Notes under the pieces: generated by a model
Told to the model about the DNA's origin: nothing
Seen by the model: the letters and a program-made list of their open reading frames with translations, nothing else
Databases searched by the model: none
Assembly (NCBI RefSeq): GCF_004217565.1
Contig: NZ_SHLA01000001.1
Span: 1,364,001-1,428,000 of the forward strand
Direction of reading: 5' to 3'
DNA: 64,000 nucleotides
DNA from: Zhihengliuella halotolerans
GTDB lineage: Bacteria > Actinomycetota > Actinomycetes > Actinomycetales > Micrococcaceae
Shown here: positions 47,819 through 56,738 of the stretch, in pieces
How positions within the stretch are numbered: the stretch's first letter is position 1
How the letters are laid out: the number at the start of each line of letters is the position of its first letter
Program-made: the position numbers and the translations under genes

Positions 47819-48803
47819 GTGCTTCCTCCAAGGCCGAGATGTTCGCAGACATCCAGCCAGCATAGTCCTCGCCCTCGGGCAGCGTCTCGGTGAACTCGAC
47901 CACGGCCACGCCCGCATTTTCGGCAGCGCGGCGCGCGGCCTCCGTCTGCGGGCTCTCGGTCTGCGGGTTGTAGGCCAGCACGACGACGTCACCGGCTTCC
48001 AACAGATCCACCAGTTCCTTCTGGATCAACGGCGCGACGTCGTCGCCGTGCTCGATCGCCTCGCTGTATCCGGACGGCGTGACGTTCTCGAGTCCGGCTT
48101 CCTGCAGGAGGTAGTACGGCACGGGTTCGGTCATGGCGTAGGTTTCACCGTCGGCCAGGCCGGCCTGACGCTGCGCCAGGTCATCGAGCTCGGCGGCGAA
48201 CTCCTCGTAGCGCTCGAGGTAGAGCGCGCCATTCTCCGGGTCGAGTTCCTCGAGGCTCTCGGCGATCTCGTGGGCGAGCTCGCTCACGGTGTGCAGGTCG
48301 TACCAGACGTGCTCGTTGAAGTCGCCGTGCTCGTGGCCTTCGTGCTCGTCGGCGTGGTCGTCATGATCATCCGCGTGATCGTGATCGTCGGCATCGTCCG
48401 CGTGGTCCTCGTGGTCTTCGTGTGACTCCTCGAACGAGTCGACCGCGTAGATGACGAAATCGTCGTCGAGGTCGAGGTCGCCCACCAGCTGCTCGAGGAA
48501 GAAGTCGTAGCCGCCGCCGTTGCCCACGACGAGATCGGCCTTCGAGACCGACAGCTTGTCCTGCGCGGTCGCCTCGTAGGAGTGCGGGTCCTGCGCCGTC
48601 GTCGAGATGATGGACTCGACCTCGACCTCGTCGCCACCGATCCTCGCCGCGACGTCACCGTAGACGCTCGTCGAGGCGACCACGGTCGTGACGCTGTCCT
48701 CGGCCGCGTCAGGCTCGGTGTCGGCAGGACTGCCGCAGCTGCTCAGAACGAGAGCGCCGACGACAACGGCCGGGGCGAGTCCGAAACGGGTGAAATGACG
48801 AGC
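47808..48803 (-). CDS. znuA: Zinc-binding lipoprotein of ABC importer
   Basis: The extracellular zinc-capturing protein, 331 residues from GTG 48803 (ARHFTRFGLAPAVVV) with a lipoprotein signal ending LSSCGS. The alternative GTG 48836 adds 11 residues with no better ribosome site. A His/Asp-rich loop (about residues 130-165) is the classic ZnuA zinc loop. Ligand His residues lie in DPHSYEATAQ and in EHVWYDL. The usual third-His segment reads MTEPVPYYLLQEAGL, with Glu instead of His. Confidence 0.92.
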   Translation of the reverse strand, partial: ARHFTRFGLAPAVVVGALVLSSCGSPADTEPDAAEDSVTTVVASTSVYGDVAARIGGDEVEVESIISTTAQDPHSYEATAQDKLSVSKADLVVGNGGGYDFFLEQLVGDLDLDDDFVIYAVDSFEESHEDHEDHADDADDHDHADDHDDHADEHEGHEHGDFNEHVWYDLHTVSELAHEIAESLEELDPENGALYLERYEEFAAELDDLAQRQAGLADGETYAMTEPVPYYLLQEAGLENVTPSGYSEAIEHGDDVAPLIQKELVDLLEAGDVVVLAYNPQTESPQTEAARRAAENAGVAVVEFTETLPEGEDYAGWMSANISALEEALDR

Positions 48804-48862
48804 CACAGGAGGCCAACCTTTCGAAGAGAACGCCACCCGGCAGAAGCCAGGGTGTTAAAAGA

Positions 48863-48896
48863 AGAGTGGGGGCGCAACGCTGCGCACCCCCACTCT
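48863..48896 (-). terminator. Terminator of the CNNM/CBS operon, overlapping the znuA promoter
   Basis: AGAGTGGGGGCGCA and its complement form a stem of about 14 pairs with a small bulge. On the minus strand it is followed by TTCTTTTAA. It lies 24 bases after the stop of the CBS-domain gene. Confidence 0.75.
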
Positions 48897-48921
48897 ACCC
48901 AAAATGCGAATCGTTTGCATT
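48892..48921 (-). promoter_or_regulatory. Candidate Zur operator and znuA promoter
   Basis: A 19-base imperfect palindrome AATGCAAACGATTCGCATT (48921-48903, minus) overlaps the stop codon of the upstream gene. It precedes a -10-like TAGAGT (48897-48892). The fit to a Zur site is by symmetry, an A/T-rich core and context, not by a computed match. Confidence 0.4.
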
Positions 48922-50011
48922 ACGCGGGGGTGACCGCGGACCCCGCGTTGCCCTGCCCGTTGCGTCGGCGCAGCCCCTGCTGCTGTGTCGCATCGCGGAT
49001 CTCACCCACCAGGACCTCGATGACATCCTCGAGGAAGAGGATCCCGCGCGTCGCGCCCTCGGCGTCGATCACGCGCGCAAGGTGGGAACCCGTACGCTGC
49101 ATGACCGAAAGCGCGTCTTCGACCTCAGTGTCGGCCGCCAGGTTCGCCAGCGTGCGCAGTCGGGTCACCGGGATCGGGTCGTCGGCGCGGTGCGGCGGGA
49201 TACTCATGACGTCCTTGAGGTGCAGGTACCCGGCCAGCGCCTGGTCCTCGTCCTGCATGACGAAACGGGAGAATCCGGTCCGGCCGACGGCGCGCTCGAA
49301 TTCGTTCGGGCTCGTCGACGGCGGCAGGCTGACGAGCTCGTCCAGAGGCACCATCAGCGTCCCCGCCGTGTACTCCGAGAATTCGAGGGCACCTGAGATG
49401 ATGCCCGACTCGTCATCGACGAGACCCTCCTTCCGGGACTCCGCAACGATGTTCTGAACCTCCTCCAGGGTGAAGCTCGAGGTCACCTCGTCCTTGGGCT
49501 CGACTCGCATGGCCCGCAGCACGTGGTTGGCCAGCCAGTTGAGGCTGACCACCACGGGGTAGACCAGCTTCGACAGCGCGACCAGCGGCGGCGCGAGCAG
49601 CATAACCGACCGGTCGGCAACCGAGACGGAGATGTTCTTCGGGACCATTTCGCCGAACGTCACATGCAGGAAGGTCACGACCAGCAGCGCGAAGATGAAC
49701 GACGCCGGTCCGGCGATGCCAGCCGGAACCCCCAGCATGTGAAGGGGCTCGCCGATCAGGTGGTGGATGGCCGGTTCGGCGATGTTGAGGATCAGCAGCG
49801 AACACACGGTGATGCCCAGTTGGCAGACAGCCAGCATCAGCGAGACGTGTTCCATCGCGTACAGGGCCGTGCGCGCGGATGCCTTGCCGGCGTCGGCCTT
49901 CGGCTCGATCTGACTCCGTCGTGCGGTCATGACGGCGAACTCCGCCCCGACGAAGAAGGCGTTGCCGATCAGCAGGACGACGAGCCAGACGATTCCCATC
50001 CAGTCACTCAT
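48920..50011 (-). CDS. CNNM/CBS-domain membrane protein (CorC/hemolysin C family)
   Basis: 363 residues: an N-terminal DUF21/CNNM domain with about four membrane segments (to about residue 195), then a CBS pair (VPLDELVSLPP and IPVTRLRTLANL regions). The C-terminal CorC domain of its neighbour is missing, so this paralog is shorter. Family members are linked to Mg2+ or Na+ handling. It is translated from an ATG that overlaps the stop of the paralog by four bases (ATGA). Confidence 0.9.
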   Translation of the reverse strand: MSDWMGIVWLVVLLIGNAFFVGAEFAVMTARRSQIEPKADAGKASARTALYAMEHVSLMLAVCQLGITVCSLLILNIAEPAIHHLIGEPLHMLGVPAGIAGPASFIFALLVVTFLHVTFGEMVPKNISVSVADRSVMLLAPPLVALSKLVYPVVVSLNWLANHVLRAMRVEPKDEVTSSFTLEEVQNIVAESRKEGLVDDESGIISGALEFSEYTAGTLMVPLDELVSLPPSTSPNEFERAVGRTGFSRFVMQDEDQALAGYLHLKDVMSIPPHRADDPIPVTRLRTLANLAADTEVEDALSVMQRTGSHLARVIDAEGATRGILFLEDVIEVLVGEIRDATQQQGLRRRNGQGNAGSAVTPA

Positions 50012-51327
50012 TCCGCACCTCCTTCGTCGTCCGTGGCCCGGGCGGGAACGTACCGCAGCCGTTCGACGCGCCGGCCGTCCATTCGTACGACGACGAGCTC
50101 TCCGTGCGCGGTCAAGACCGTGTCGCCGGCGGTTGGGATCCTGCCCAGTTCGCTCATGATGTATCCCCCGACGGTCTCGTAGGCCGCGTCGTCGGGCACG
50201 CTGAGCCCGACGATCAGGTCGCCGATCTCGTCGGGGCGGAGCAGACCTGGGAAGTACCAGTCACCGGTGGCGGCCTGCAGGACGCCCGGCTTCGTCCGAT
50301 CGTGTTCGTCGGCGACCTCGCCGACGATTTCTTCGACAAGGTCCTCGAGGGTGACCATCCCGGCCGTACCGCCGTATTCGTCGAGCACCATCGCCACCTG
50401 CAGATTCGCCTCGCGAAGATCGGAGAGCAACGAGTCCAGGTGAACGGTTTCCGGGACCGAGATGATGTCGGACATGATCGTCGCCGCGACGAGGCCCTCG
50501 CGCTTCTCGCGCGGGACCGCCACGGCCTTCTTCACGTGGCAGACGCCTAGGACGTCGTCCGGGGAATCGCCGATGACCGGGAAGCGTGAGTGACCCGTTC
50601 GCCGGGCCGCCGTGATAATCGACGTCAGCGGGTCGTCGGAGCGTACCGATTCCATGCGAATACGCGGAGTCATGACGTCGGCGGCCGAACGTTCCGCGAA
50701 GCGCAGCGAACGCGACAGGAAGTTAGCCGTCTCCCGGTCGAGCGTACCCAGTTCCGCTGAACGGCGGACGAGCGATGCCAGCTCCTCCGGATTGCGGGCG
50801 CTGGAGAGTTCCTCTTTGGCTTCCAATCCCACGAGGTTCAGCACTCGGTTGGAGAAGCCGTTGAGGACCGTGATCGCCGGCCTGAAGACGGCCGTGAAGA
50901 CAAGCTGCGGTCGCGCGAGCGCGCGCCCGACGGCGAACGCCTTGGCAATCGCCAGATTCTTCGGGACGAGCTCGCCGATCAGCATCGACAGCAGGGTCGC
51001 GAGAACCATCGCCACGATCAGCGAGACCGGCGCCGACGCGTTGCCGAGCCCCCAGGACTCGAACACCGGCGTCAGCAGGCGGCCGACCGACGGCTCCATG
51101 ACGTAGCCGGTCAACAACGTGGTGAGGGTGATCCCCAGCTGGCAGGAGGAGAGTTGCGTCGACAGGGACCGGAGGCACCTCAGCAAGGGGCGGGCCCCCT
51201 TGTCGCCGGCGTTGATCGCGGCGCGGACGGTGGTCTGATCCAGAGCCACCAGCGAGAACTCGACGGCGACGAAGAACCCGGTGCCGAGGATGAGGAACAG
51301 GCCGATGGCGAGGAAGATCCACTCCAT
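50008..51327 (-). CDS. CNNM/CBS/CorC membrane protein (hemolysin family)
   Basis: 439 residues: CNNM membrane domain (about 1-200), two CBS motifs (about 215-330, VMTPRIRMESV and VMVLDEYGGTAGMVTLEDL) and a C-terminal CorC/HlyC domain (to about 430, YETVGGYIMSELGRIPTAGD). A likely Mg2+ exporter or regulator. It forms a pair with the shorter downstream paralog; such tandem pairs are common in actinobacteria. Confidence 0.92.
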   Translation of the reverse strand: MEWIFLAIGLFLILGTGFFVAVEFSLVALDQTTVRAAINAGDKGARPLLRCLRSLSTQLSSCQLGITLTTLLTGYVMEPSVGRLLTPVFESWGLGNASAPVSLIVAMVLATLLSMLIGELVPKNLAIAKAFAVGRALARPQLVFTAVFRPAITVLNGFSNRVLNLVGLEAKEELSSARNPEELASLVRRSAELGTLDRETANFLSRSLRFAERSAADVMTPRIRMESVRSDDPLTSIITAARRTGHSRFPVIGDSPDDVLGVCHVKKAVAVPREKREGLVAATIMSDIISVPETVHLDSLLSDLREANLQVAMVLDEYGGTAGMVTLEDLVEEIVGEVADEHDRTKPGVLQAATGDWYFPGLLRPDEIGDLIVGLSVPDDAAYETVGGYIMSELGRIPTAGDTVLTAHGELVVVRMDGRRVERLRYVPARATDDEGGAE

Positions 51328-51737
51328 TCAACAACCCACTCGGGAGGTCGGCATCCGGCGTGTCGTCACGGCCGGTCTAGAAGGCTCCGCACTGGCCGGC
51401 TCCGCGCAAGCGGAGAGCTGGGTCGAAGCGTTGTCGGATGCAGATTCAAGGGTTTTGCCGGCACCAGTAGCCGCGCAGTGGATGCGCACGGCAGGCCGGC
51501 TCAGAGAGTGACTGTCCATAAGGATTCCCAGTCTACTCAACGGGGCGCAGAATCGGGTACGCGTCCCGTTTCGCCCGCTCCTCGCGGCGGCTCTGCAGGG
51601 TGACGACATGCACCCGGATTGATTCGCAACGAGACGCGAAATGTCACTAGACTGGCCCGAGGTCTAAGACTGATACCACGCGGCCTGCTCCGCGCGGTAC
51701 AACGCGGCGAGGCAATTCAAGGAAGAGGCGTATACAC
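51328..51737. other. Intergenic region upstream of kgd
   Basis: About 410 bases between the divergent CBS-protein and kgd genes. A -10-like TAGACT lies at 51648-51653 and could start kgd with a leader of about 80 bases. Short open frames on the minus strand that end flush with the CBS gene look like shadows. No repeat or structured RNA was recognised. Confidence 0.5.
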
Positions 51738-54700
51738 GTGCCAGATCAACCGCATCACCGGCTGACAGAAGAATTCGGCGGTAATGAGTGGCTCGTTGAC
51801 GAGCTGTACCAGCAGTACCGTCGAGACAAGAACTCCGTCGACAAGAAGTGGTGGGATGTCTTCGAGTCCTTCGAAGACAACGGCAGCGCAGCCCCGGCCG
51901 CCACCTCGGCGGAGAGCCCCGCCGACAACGGTGCCGCGGCCGCCCCGGCGGGCGCACCGCGTTCCGCCACGCACGCCCGCGTCGTCGACACGACCGGGAC
52001 CACGGCCGGTTCCTCGAGCGAGTCCTCGACCGGCTCCGGTCAGGAACGCATCCCCGCCGACCCCTCCCCCGATAAGACCAAGCAGAAGCCGGCCCCGAAG
52101 GCTGCGCCGATCCCGGCCGAATTGCCCAAGTCCCAGAACGGCGAGGCGTCGACCGAGGAAGACATCGTCAAGCCGTTGCGAGGCCCGGCCAAGGCCATCG
52201 CCACCAACATGGAGGCTTCGCTCACCGTCCCGACGGCGACGACCGTTCGCGCCGTCGCAGCGAAGGCCCTGATCGACAACCGTGTTGTCATCAACAACCA
52301 CCTGGCCCGCGCCCGCGGCGGCAAGGTCTCGTTCACGCACCTGATCGGCTACGCCGTCGTGCGTGCCCTCAGCCTCTTCCCGTCGCAGAACGTGACCTAC
52401 GACGTCGTCGACGGCAAGCCCGCCGCCGTGCAGCCGGCCCACGTGAACTTCGGCATCGCGATCGACCTGCCGAAGCCGGACGGCTCGCGCATGCTGGCCG
52501 TGCCGAATATCAAGAAGGCCGAGACGATGAACTTCTCGGACTTCTGGAACTCCTACGAGGACCTGATCCGCCGGGCCCGCGGCAACAAGCTGACCGCGGA
52601 CGACTACGCGGGCACCACGGTCTCGCTGACCAACCCGGGCGGCATCGGCACCGTCCACTCCGTTCCACGGCTGTCCAAGGGACAGGCGACCATCGTCGGC
52701 GTCGGCGCGCTCGAGTACCCGGCCGAGTACCGCGGCGCCAGCGAGAAGACGATCGCGCGCCTCGGCGTGGGCAAGATCATCACGCTGACCTCGACCTACG
52801 ACCACCGCGTGATCCAGGGTGCCGGCTCTGGCGAGTTCCTGCGCATCGTCGAGCAGCTGCTCCTGGGCGAACAGGGGTTCTACGACGAGATCTTCGAGGC
52901 CCTGCGCATCCCGTACGAGCCGGTGCGGTGGGTTGTCGACAACCAGGTCGACGTCGACCTCGAAGTCAACAAGATCGCCCGCATCCAGCAGCTCATCCAC
53001 GCGTACCGCGTCCGTGGGCACCTCATGGCCGACACCAACCCCCTGGAGTACGTCCAGCGTCGCCACCCGGACCTCGACATCCAGACCTACGGCCTGACGC
53101 TCTGGGACCTGGACCGCGAGTGGGTCACCGGCGGCTTCGGCGGCAAGCAGCGACTGCCGCTGCGCAAGATCCTCGGCGTCCTCCGCGATACGTACTGCCG
53201 CACCACCGGCATCGAGTACATGCACATCCAGGACCCCCAGGAGCGCGAGTGGTTCCAGTCCGAGCTGGAGCACGAGTACTCGAAGCCGACCCGTGAAGAA
53301 CAGCTGCGCGTCCTCAGCAAACTGAACTCCGCCGAAGCGTTCGAGACGTTCCTGCAGACCAAGTTCGTCGGACAGAAGCGGTTCTCCTTGGAGGGCGGCG
53401 AGTCCTTGATCCCGCTGCTCGACGCCATCATCTCCGATGCCGCTGACGCGCGTCTCGACGAGGTCACCATCGGCATGGCCCACCGCGGTCGCCTCAATGT
53501 GTTGACCAACATCGCCGGCAAGACCTACGCGCAGGTCTTCCGCGAGTTCGAGGGCACGCAGGACCCCCGCTCCGTTCAGGGCTCGGGCGACGTGAAGTAC
53601 CACCTCGGCACGGAGGGCAAGTACGTCTCCGATCAGGGTAACGAGACCAAGGTCTACCTCGCGGCCAACCCGTCGCACCTCGAAGCGGTCGATCCGGTGC
53701 TCGAGGGCATCGCCCGCGCCAAGCAGGACCGTCTTGATCGCGGCCCGGAGGGCTTCTCGGTCCTGCCGATCCTGGTGCACGGCGATGCAGCGTTCGCCGG
53801 CCAGGGCGTCGTGGCCGAGACCCTCAACCTCTCGCAACTGCGCGGATACCGGACCGGCGGAACGATCCACGTGGTCGTCAACAACCAGGTTGGATTCACG
53901 ACAGCGCCGACCGCGTCGCGTTCCTCGGTCTACTCGACCGACGTCGCGAAGATGATCCAGGCACCGGTGTTCCACGTCAACGGCGACGACCCGGAAGCCG
54001 TCGTCCGCGTGGCCCAGTTCGCGTTCAAGTACCGCGAGAAGTTCAACAAGGACGTCGTCATCGACATGGTGTGCTACCGCCGCCGTGGCCACAACGAGGG
54101 GGACGATCCCTCGATGACGCAGCCGATGATGTACAACCTCATCGAGGCGAAGCGCTCCACCCGCAAGCTCTACACCGAGGCTCTCGTCGGTCGTGGCGAC
54201 ATCACGCAGGAAGAAGCCGACCAGGCCCTGCGCGACTATCAGGACCGTCTCGAGCGGGTCTTCGCCGAGACGCACGCCGCCCAGACCTCGCCGATCCCGG
54301 CGATCAGCTCGGACGGCACGGTCAACGACCTCGAGCTCCCGACCGCGCAACTCGGCGACGACGTCAACACGCCGACGACGACGGCGATCTCCGCCGAGAC
54401 GCTTGAGCACATCGGCCGGGCCCACACGGAGATCCCGGAGAACTTCACGGTCCACCCGAAGCTCAAGGCGCTGCTGGACCGCCGTGCCAAGATGTCCACC
54501 GAGGGCGGCATCGACTGGGGCTTCGCGGAGATCGCCGCGTTCGGCTCGCTCTCGATGGAGGGCGTACCGGTCCGCCTCGCCGGCCAGGACTCGCGCCGCG
54601 GCACGTTCGTCCAGCGCCATGCGGTCTTCCACGACCGCAACAACGGCGACGAGTGGATGCCGCTGCAGCACCTCTCGGACGACCAGTCGAAGATCTGGAT

Positions 54701-55532
54701 CTACGACTCGCTCCTGAGCGAATACGCGGCGATGGGCTTTGAGTACGGTTATTCGGTCGAGCGCCCTGACGCTCTCGTCCTCTGGGAAGCTCAGTTCGGC
54801 GACTTCGTCAACGGCGCCCAGACCGTGATCGACGAGTTCATCTCCTCCGCTGAGCAGAAGTGGGGTCAGCGCTCCTCCGTTGTGCTGATGCTCCCGCACG
54901 GCTACGAGGGACAGGGCCCGGACCACTCCTCCGCTCGCATCGAGCGCTTCCTGCAGATGTGCGCCGAGAACAACATCGTCGTGGCGAACCCGTCCACAGG
55001 GGCGAACCACTTCCACCTGCTGCGCCGTCAGGCGTACAGCCGCCCGCGCAAGCCGCTGGTGATCTTCACGCCGAAGCAGCTCCTGCGCCTCAAGGCGGCG
55101 GCGTCGCCTGTCGAGGACTTCACGCAGGGCTCGTTCCAGACGGTGATCCCGGACGCCGGCTCGCTCACGGCTTCGGACGTCGACCGGGTCGTGCTCGTTT
55201 CCGGCCGGCTCTACTACGACCTGGCTGCGGCGCGGAAGAAGGCCGACGATGCGAAGACGGCGATCGTCCGGGTCGAGCAGCTCTACCCGCTGCCTGTCGA
55301 GGAGATCCGCGCTGAGCTCGCGAAGTACCCGAACGCGGACGTCGTGTGGGCGCAGGATGAGCCAGCCAACCAGGGCCCGTGGCCGTTCATCGGGCTGAAC
55401 CTCCCGCAGGAGCTGGACCGCCCGGTTCGTCTGGCCGCGCGGCCGGCGTCGGCGTCGACCGCAACGGGTTCGCACAAGCGACACGACGGTGAGCAGGCGA
55501 CACTGCTGCAGCAGGTCTTCAACCGAGACTGA
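51738..55532 (+). CDS. kgd: Multifunctional 2-oxoglutarate dehydrogenase/decarboxylase (E1/E2 fusion)
   Basis: The actinobacterial OdhA/Kgd, 1264 residues, combining a ThDP-dependent E1 with a dihydrolipoyl succinyltransferase-like domain and lacking its own lipoyl domain. Order: N-terminal helix (HHRLTEEFGGNEWLVDELYQ), a Pro/Ala/Ser-rich linker (about 50-120), the E2-like domain with catalytic DHRVIQG (about 355), then E1 with GMAHRGRLNVL, HGDAAFAGQG (about 680) and a C-terminal transketolase half. It links the TCA cycle to glutamate metabolism. The start is GTG with AAGGAAGAGG upstream. The FHA regulator OdhI/GarA is not in the window. Confidence 0.96.
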   Translation: MPDQPHHRLTEEFGGNEWLVDELYQQYRRDKNSVDKKWWDVFESFEDNGSAAPAATSAESPADNGAAAAPAGAPRSATHARVVDTTGTTAGSSSESSTGSGQERIPADPSPDKTKQKPAPKAAPIPAELPKSQNGEASTEEDIVKPLRGPAKAIATNMEASLTVPTATTVRAVAAKALIDNRVVINNHLARARGGKVSFTHLIGYAVVRALSLFPSQNVTYDVVDGKPAAVQPAHVNFGIAIDLPKPDGSRMLAVPNIKKAETMNFSDFWNSYEDLIRRARGNKLTADDYAGTTVSLTNPGGIGTVHSVPRLSKGQATIVGVGALEYPAEYRGASEKTIARLGVGKIITLTSTYDHRVIQGAGSGEFLRIVEQLLLGEQGFYDEIFEALRIPYEPVRWVVDNQVDVDLEVNKIARIQQLIHAYRVRGHLMADTNPLEYVQRRHPDLDIQTYGLTLWDLDREWVTGGFGGKQRLPLRKILGVLRDTYCRTTGIEYMHIQDPQEREWFQSELEHEYSKPTREEQLRVLSKLNSAEAFETFLQTKFVGQKRFSLEGGESLIPLLDAIISDAADARLDEVTIGMAHRGRLNVLTNIAGKTYAQVFREFEGTQDPRSVQGSGDVKYHLGTEGKYVSDQGNETKVYLAANPSHLEAVDPVLEGIARAKQDRLDRGPEGFSVLPILVHGDAAFAGQGVVAETLNLSQLRGYRTGGTIHVVVNNQVGFTTAPTASRSSVYSTDVAKMIQAPVFHVNGDDPEAVVRVAQFAFKYREKFNKDVVIDMVCYRRRGHNEGDDPSMTQPMMYNLIEAKRSTRKLYTEALVGRGDITQEEADQALRDYQDRLERVFAETHAAQTSPIPAISSDGTVNDLELPTAQLGDDVNTPTTTAISAETLEHIGRAHTEIPENFTVHPKLKALLDRRAKMSTEGGIDWGFAEIAAFGSLSMEGVPVRLAGQDSRRGTFVQRHAVFHDRNNGDEWMPLQHLSDDQSKIWIYDSLLSEYAAMGFEYGYSVERPDALVLWEAQFGDFVNGAQTVIDEFISSAEQKWGQRSSVVLMLPHGYEGQGPDHSSARIERFLQMCAENNIVVANPSTGANHFHLLRRQAYSRPRKPLVIFTPKQLLRLKAAASPVEDFTQGSFQTVIPDAGSLTASDVDRVVLVSGRLYYDLAAARKKADDAKTAIVRVEQLYPLPVEEIRAELAKYPNADVVWAQDEPANQGPWPFIGLNLPQELDRPVRLAARPASASTATGSHKRHDGEQATLLQQVFNRD

Positions 55533-55544
55533 TCGCACATGAGC

Positions 55545-55576
55545 ACGGGGGCGGACACGTTGGTGTCCGCCCCTGT
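55545..55576 (+). terminator. Intrinsic terminator of kgd
   Basis: A stem of 11-14 pairs around GGGGCGGACAC/GTGTCCGCCCC with loop GTTG, followed by CGTTTAA. Confidence 0.8.
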
Positions 55577-55629
55577 CGTTTAAGAGGACCCTTGTTAGGG
55601 TTGAACAACTGCCAGCAGAAAGGACCCTC

Positions 55630-56235
55630 GTGGAACAACGCACTATTCGCTTGGTGGCCGTCGGAGATGAACTCTTGGCCGGTCACGGAGATCCACGCGC
55701 CTTGGGCTGGTTCGGTCGCGTTCTCGCCCGGACGCAGAGCCCCGACGTGACGTTGCAGAGCTTCCAGCTCGCCGCGCCGCGGGAGGGCACGGAGGCCCTT
55801 GCTCAGCGGTGGTTCACCGAAGCCGCACCGCGATTCTCCGAGACGGCCGAGAACCGCGTCGTCATCTCCCTCTCCGATGCCGACCTCGACGAAGATCTGT
55901 CCACGGCGCGCAGCCGGCTGAATCTGGCCAACATCCTCGATGCTGCGTCCCAGAACAGCATCAAGGCACTTGTCGTGGGACCGCCTCCGGGCCTGGATAC
56001 GCAGCGCAATGCGCGTCTGGGTGAACTCTCCAACGCGTTCGCGGACGTGACGAGCCGACGTCACCACGCCTACGTCGACACGTTCTCTCCCCTCCAGCAC
56101 CACGAGCAATGGCGAAGCGATCTCGCCGCGAACAACGGTGCTCCCGGACAGGCCGGGCACGGGCTCATCGCCTGGCTTGTCCTGCACCGTGGTTGGTACC
56201 AATGGCTTAATGTCGCGGAGCCCACCGCCGGTTAG
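55630..56235 (+). CDS. SGNH/GDSL-like protein with altered nucleophile motif
   Basis: A 201-residue alpha/beta protein of the SGNH hydrolase superfamily. Block I reads LVAVGDELLAGHGDPRALGW, so GDSL is GDEL here (Glu14 instead of the nucleophile Ser). The C-terminal block V PGQAGHGLIAWLVL keeps the His. The catalytic Ser appears to be missing, so it may be inactive or use a different chemistry. The start is GTG with AAAGGA six bases upstream. It lies between kgd and bL37; no function is established. Confidence 0.8.
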   Translation: MEQRTIRLVAVGDELLAGHGDPRALGWFGRVLARTQSPDVTLQSFQLAAPREGTEALAQRWFTEAAPRFSETAENRVVISLSDADLDEDLSTARSRLNLANILDAASQNSIKALVVGPPPGLDTQRNARLGELSNAFADVTSRRHHAYVDTFSPLQHHEQWRSDLAANNGAPGQAGHGLIAWLVLHRGWYQWLNVAEPTAG

Positions 56236-56317
56236 GACCGGGGCGGCGGATGTGGGACACTGGTATGCAGTCCTTTGGGGATGATTCATCCTTTGACGAA
56301 CCAATAAAGGAGTCACC

Positions 56318-56395
56318 ATGAGCAGCAAGCGTGCACGCAAGCGTAAAGATCGCAAGCGCGGCGGCGCCAACCACGGCAAGCGCCCCAACAGCTAA
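56318..56395 (+). CDS. 50S ribosomal protein bL37 (25 residues)
   Basis: A 25-codon gene preceded by AAAGGAG six bases from the ATG: MSSKRARKRKDRKRGG followed by ANHGKRPNS. It matches the actinobacterial bL37 ribosomal protein, whose mycobacterial form ends in ANHGKRPNA. Eleven of 25 residues are Lys or Arg. It lies in a gap between the SGNH gene and a terminator. Annotation pipelines often miss it. Confidence 0.85.
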   Translation: MSSKRARKRKDRKRGGANHGKRPNS

Positions 56396-56419
56396 GCGAC
56401 GCGCTCCATGCGGAGCAAT

Positions 56420-56451
56420 GGAGGCCGGCACCCACTCGGGTGCCGGCCTCC
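56420..56451. terminator. Strong terminator after bL37
   Basis: GGAGGCCGGCACCC pairs with GGGTGCCGGCCTCC (14 pairs) around loop ACTC, followed by GGTGTTTAA. It also serves the convergent rsrA gene. Confidence 0.85.
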
Positions 56452-56471
56452 GGTGTTTAATGCGGAGCGCG

Positions 56472-56738
56472 CTAGCCGTGCCGGATCTCGACACGGATCT
56501 CGCTGATCCGCGTCATGATCTTCGACTTCAGTGCGTCCGGTGCCTGCTCGCTGCAGGACCGCTTCACCACCGAACGGATGATGCACTCCAGGTCGTACTC
56601 CTGGGCGCACTCGTCGCAGTGCTCGAGGTGGTTCTTGACGTCGTTGATGTCCTCGACCGAGAGCGCCCCGTCGAGATACTCGTAGAGCCGGGCGATCCGC
56701 GAATCGTCGCAGTTGCCCAGCGACTGGCAGTCGCCCAT
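56472..56738 (-). CDS. rsrA: Redox-sensing anti-sigma factor RsrA (ZAS family)
   Basis: An 88-residue zinc anti-sigma factor that holds SigR inactive until disulfide stress oxidises it. Zinc ligands fit Cys10, His37, Cys41 and Cys44 (HLEHCDECAQEYD), the same spacing as Streptomyces RsrA, with further Cys at 52 and 62. It overlaps sigR by one base (TAATG). In mycothiol-using actinobacteria this pair controls the thiol-stress regulon. Confidence 0.93.
   Translation of the reverse strand: MGDCQSLGNCDDSRIARLYEYLDGALSVEDINDVKNHLEHCDECAQEYDLECIIRSVVKRSCSEQAPDALKSKIMTRISEIRVEIRHG

Noticed and set aside
51328-51609. 93-codon minus-strand frame ending one base before the CBS-protein gene
   Set aside because: Low-complexity Ser/Ala/Arg product with no ribosome site and no domain; its flush end looks like coincidence.
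51717-55643. 1308-codon minus-strand frame opposite kgd
   Set aside because: A shadow of kgd, which has complete catalytic motifs.
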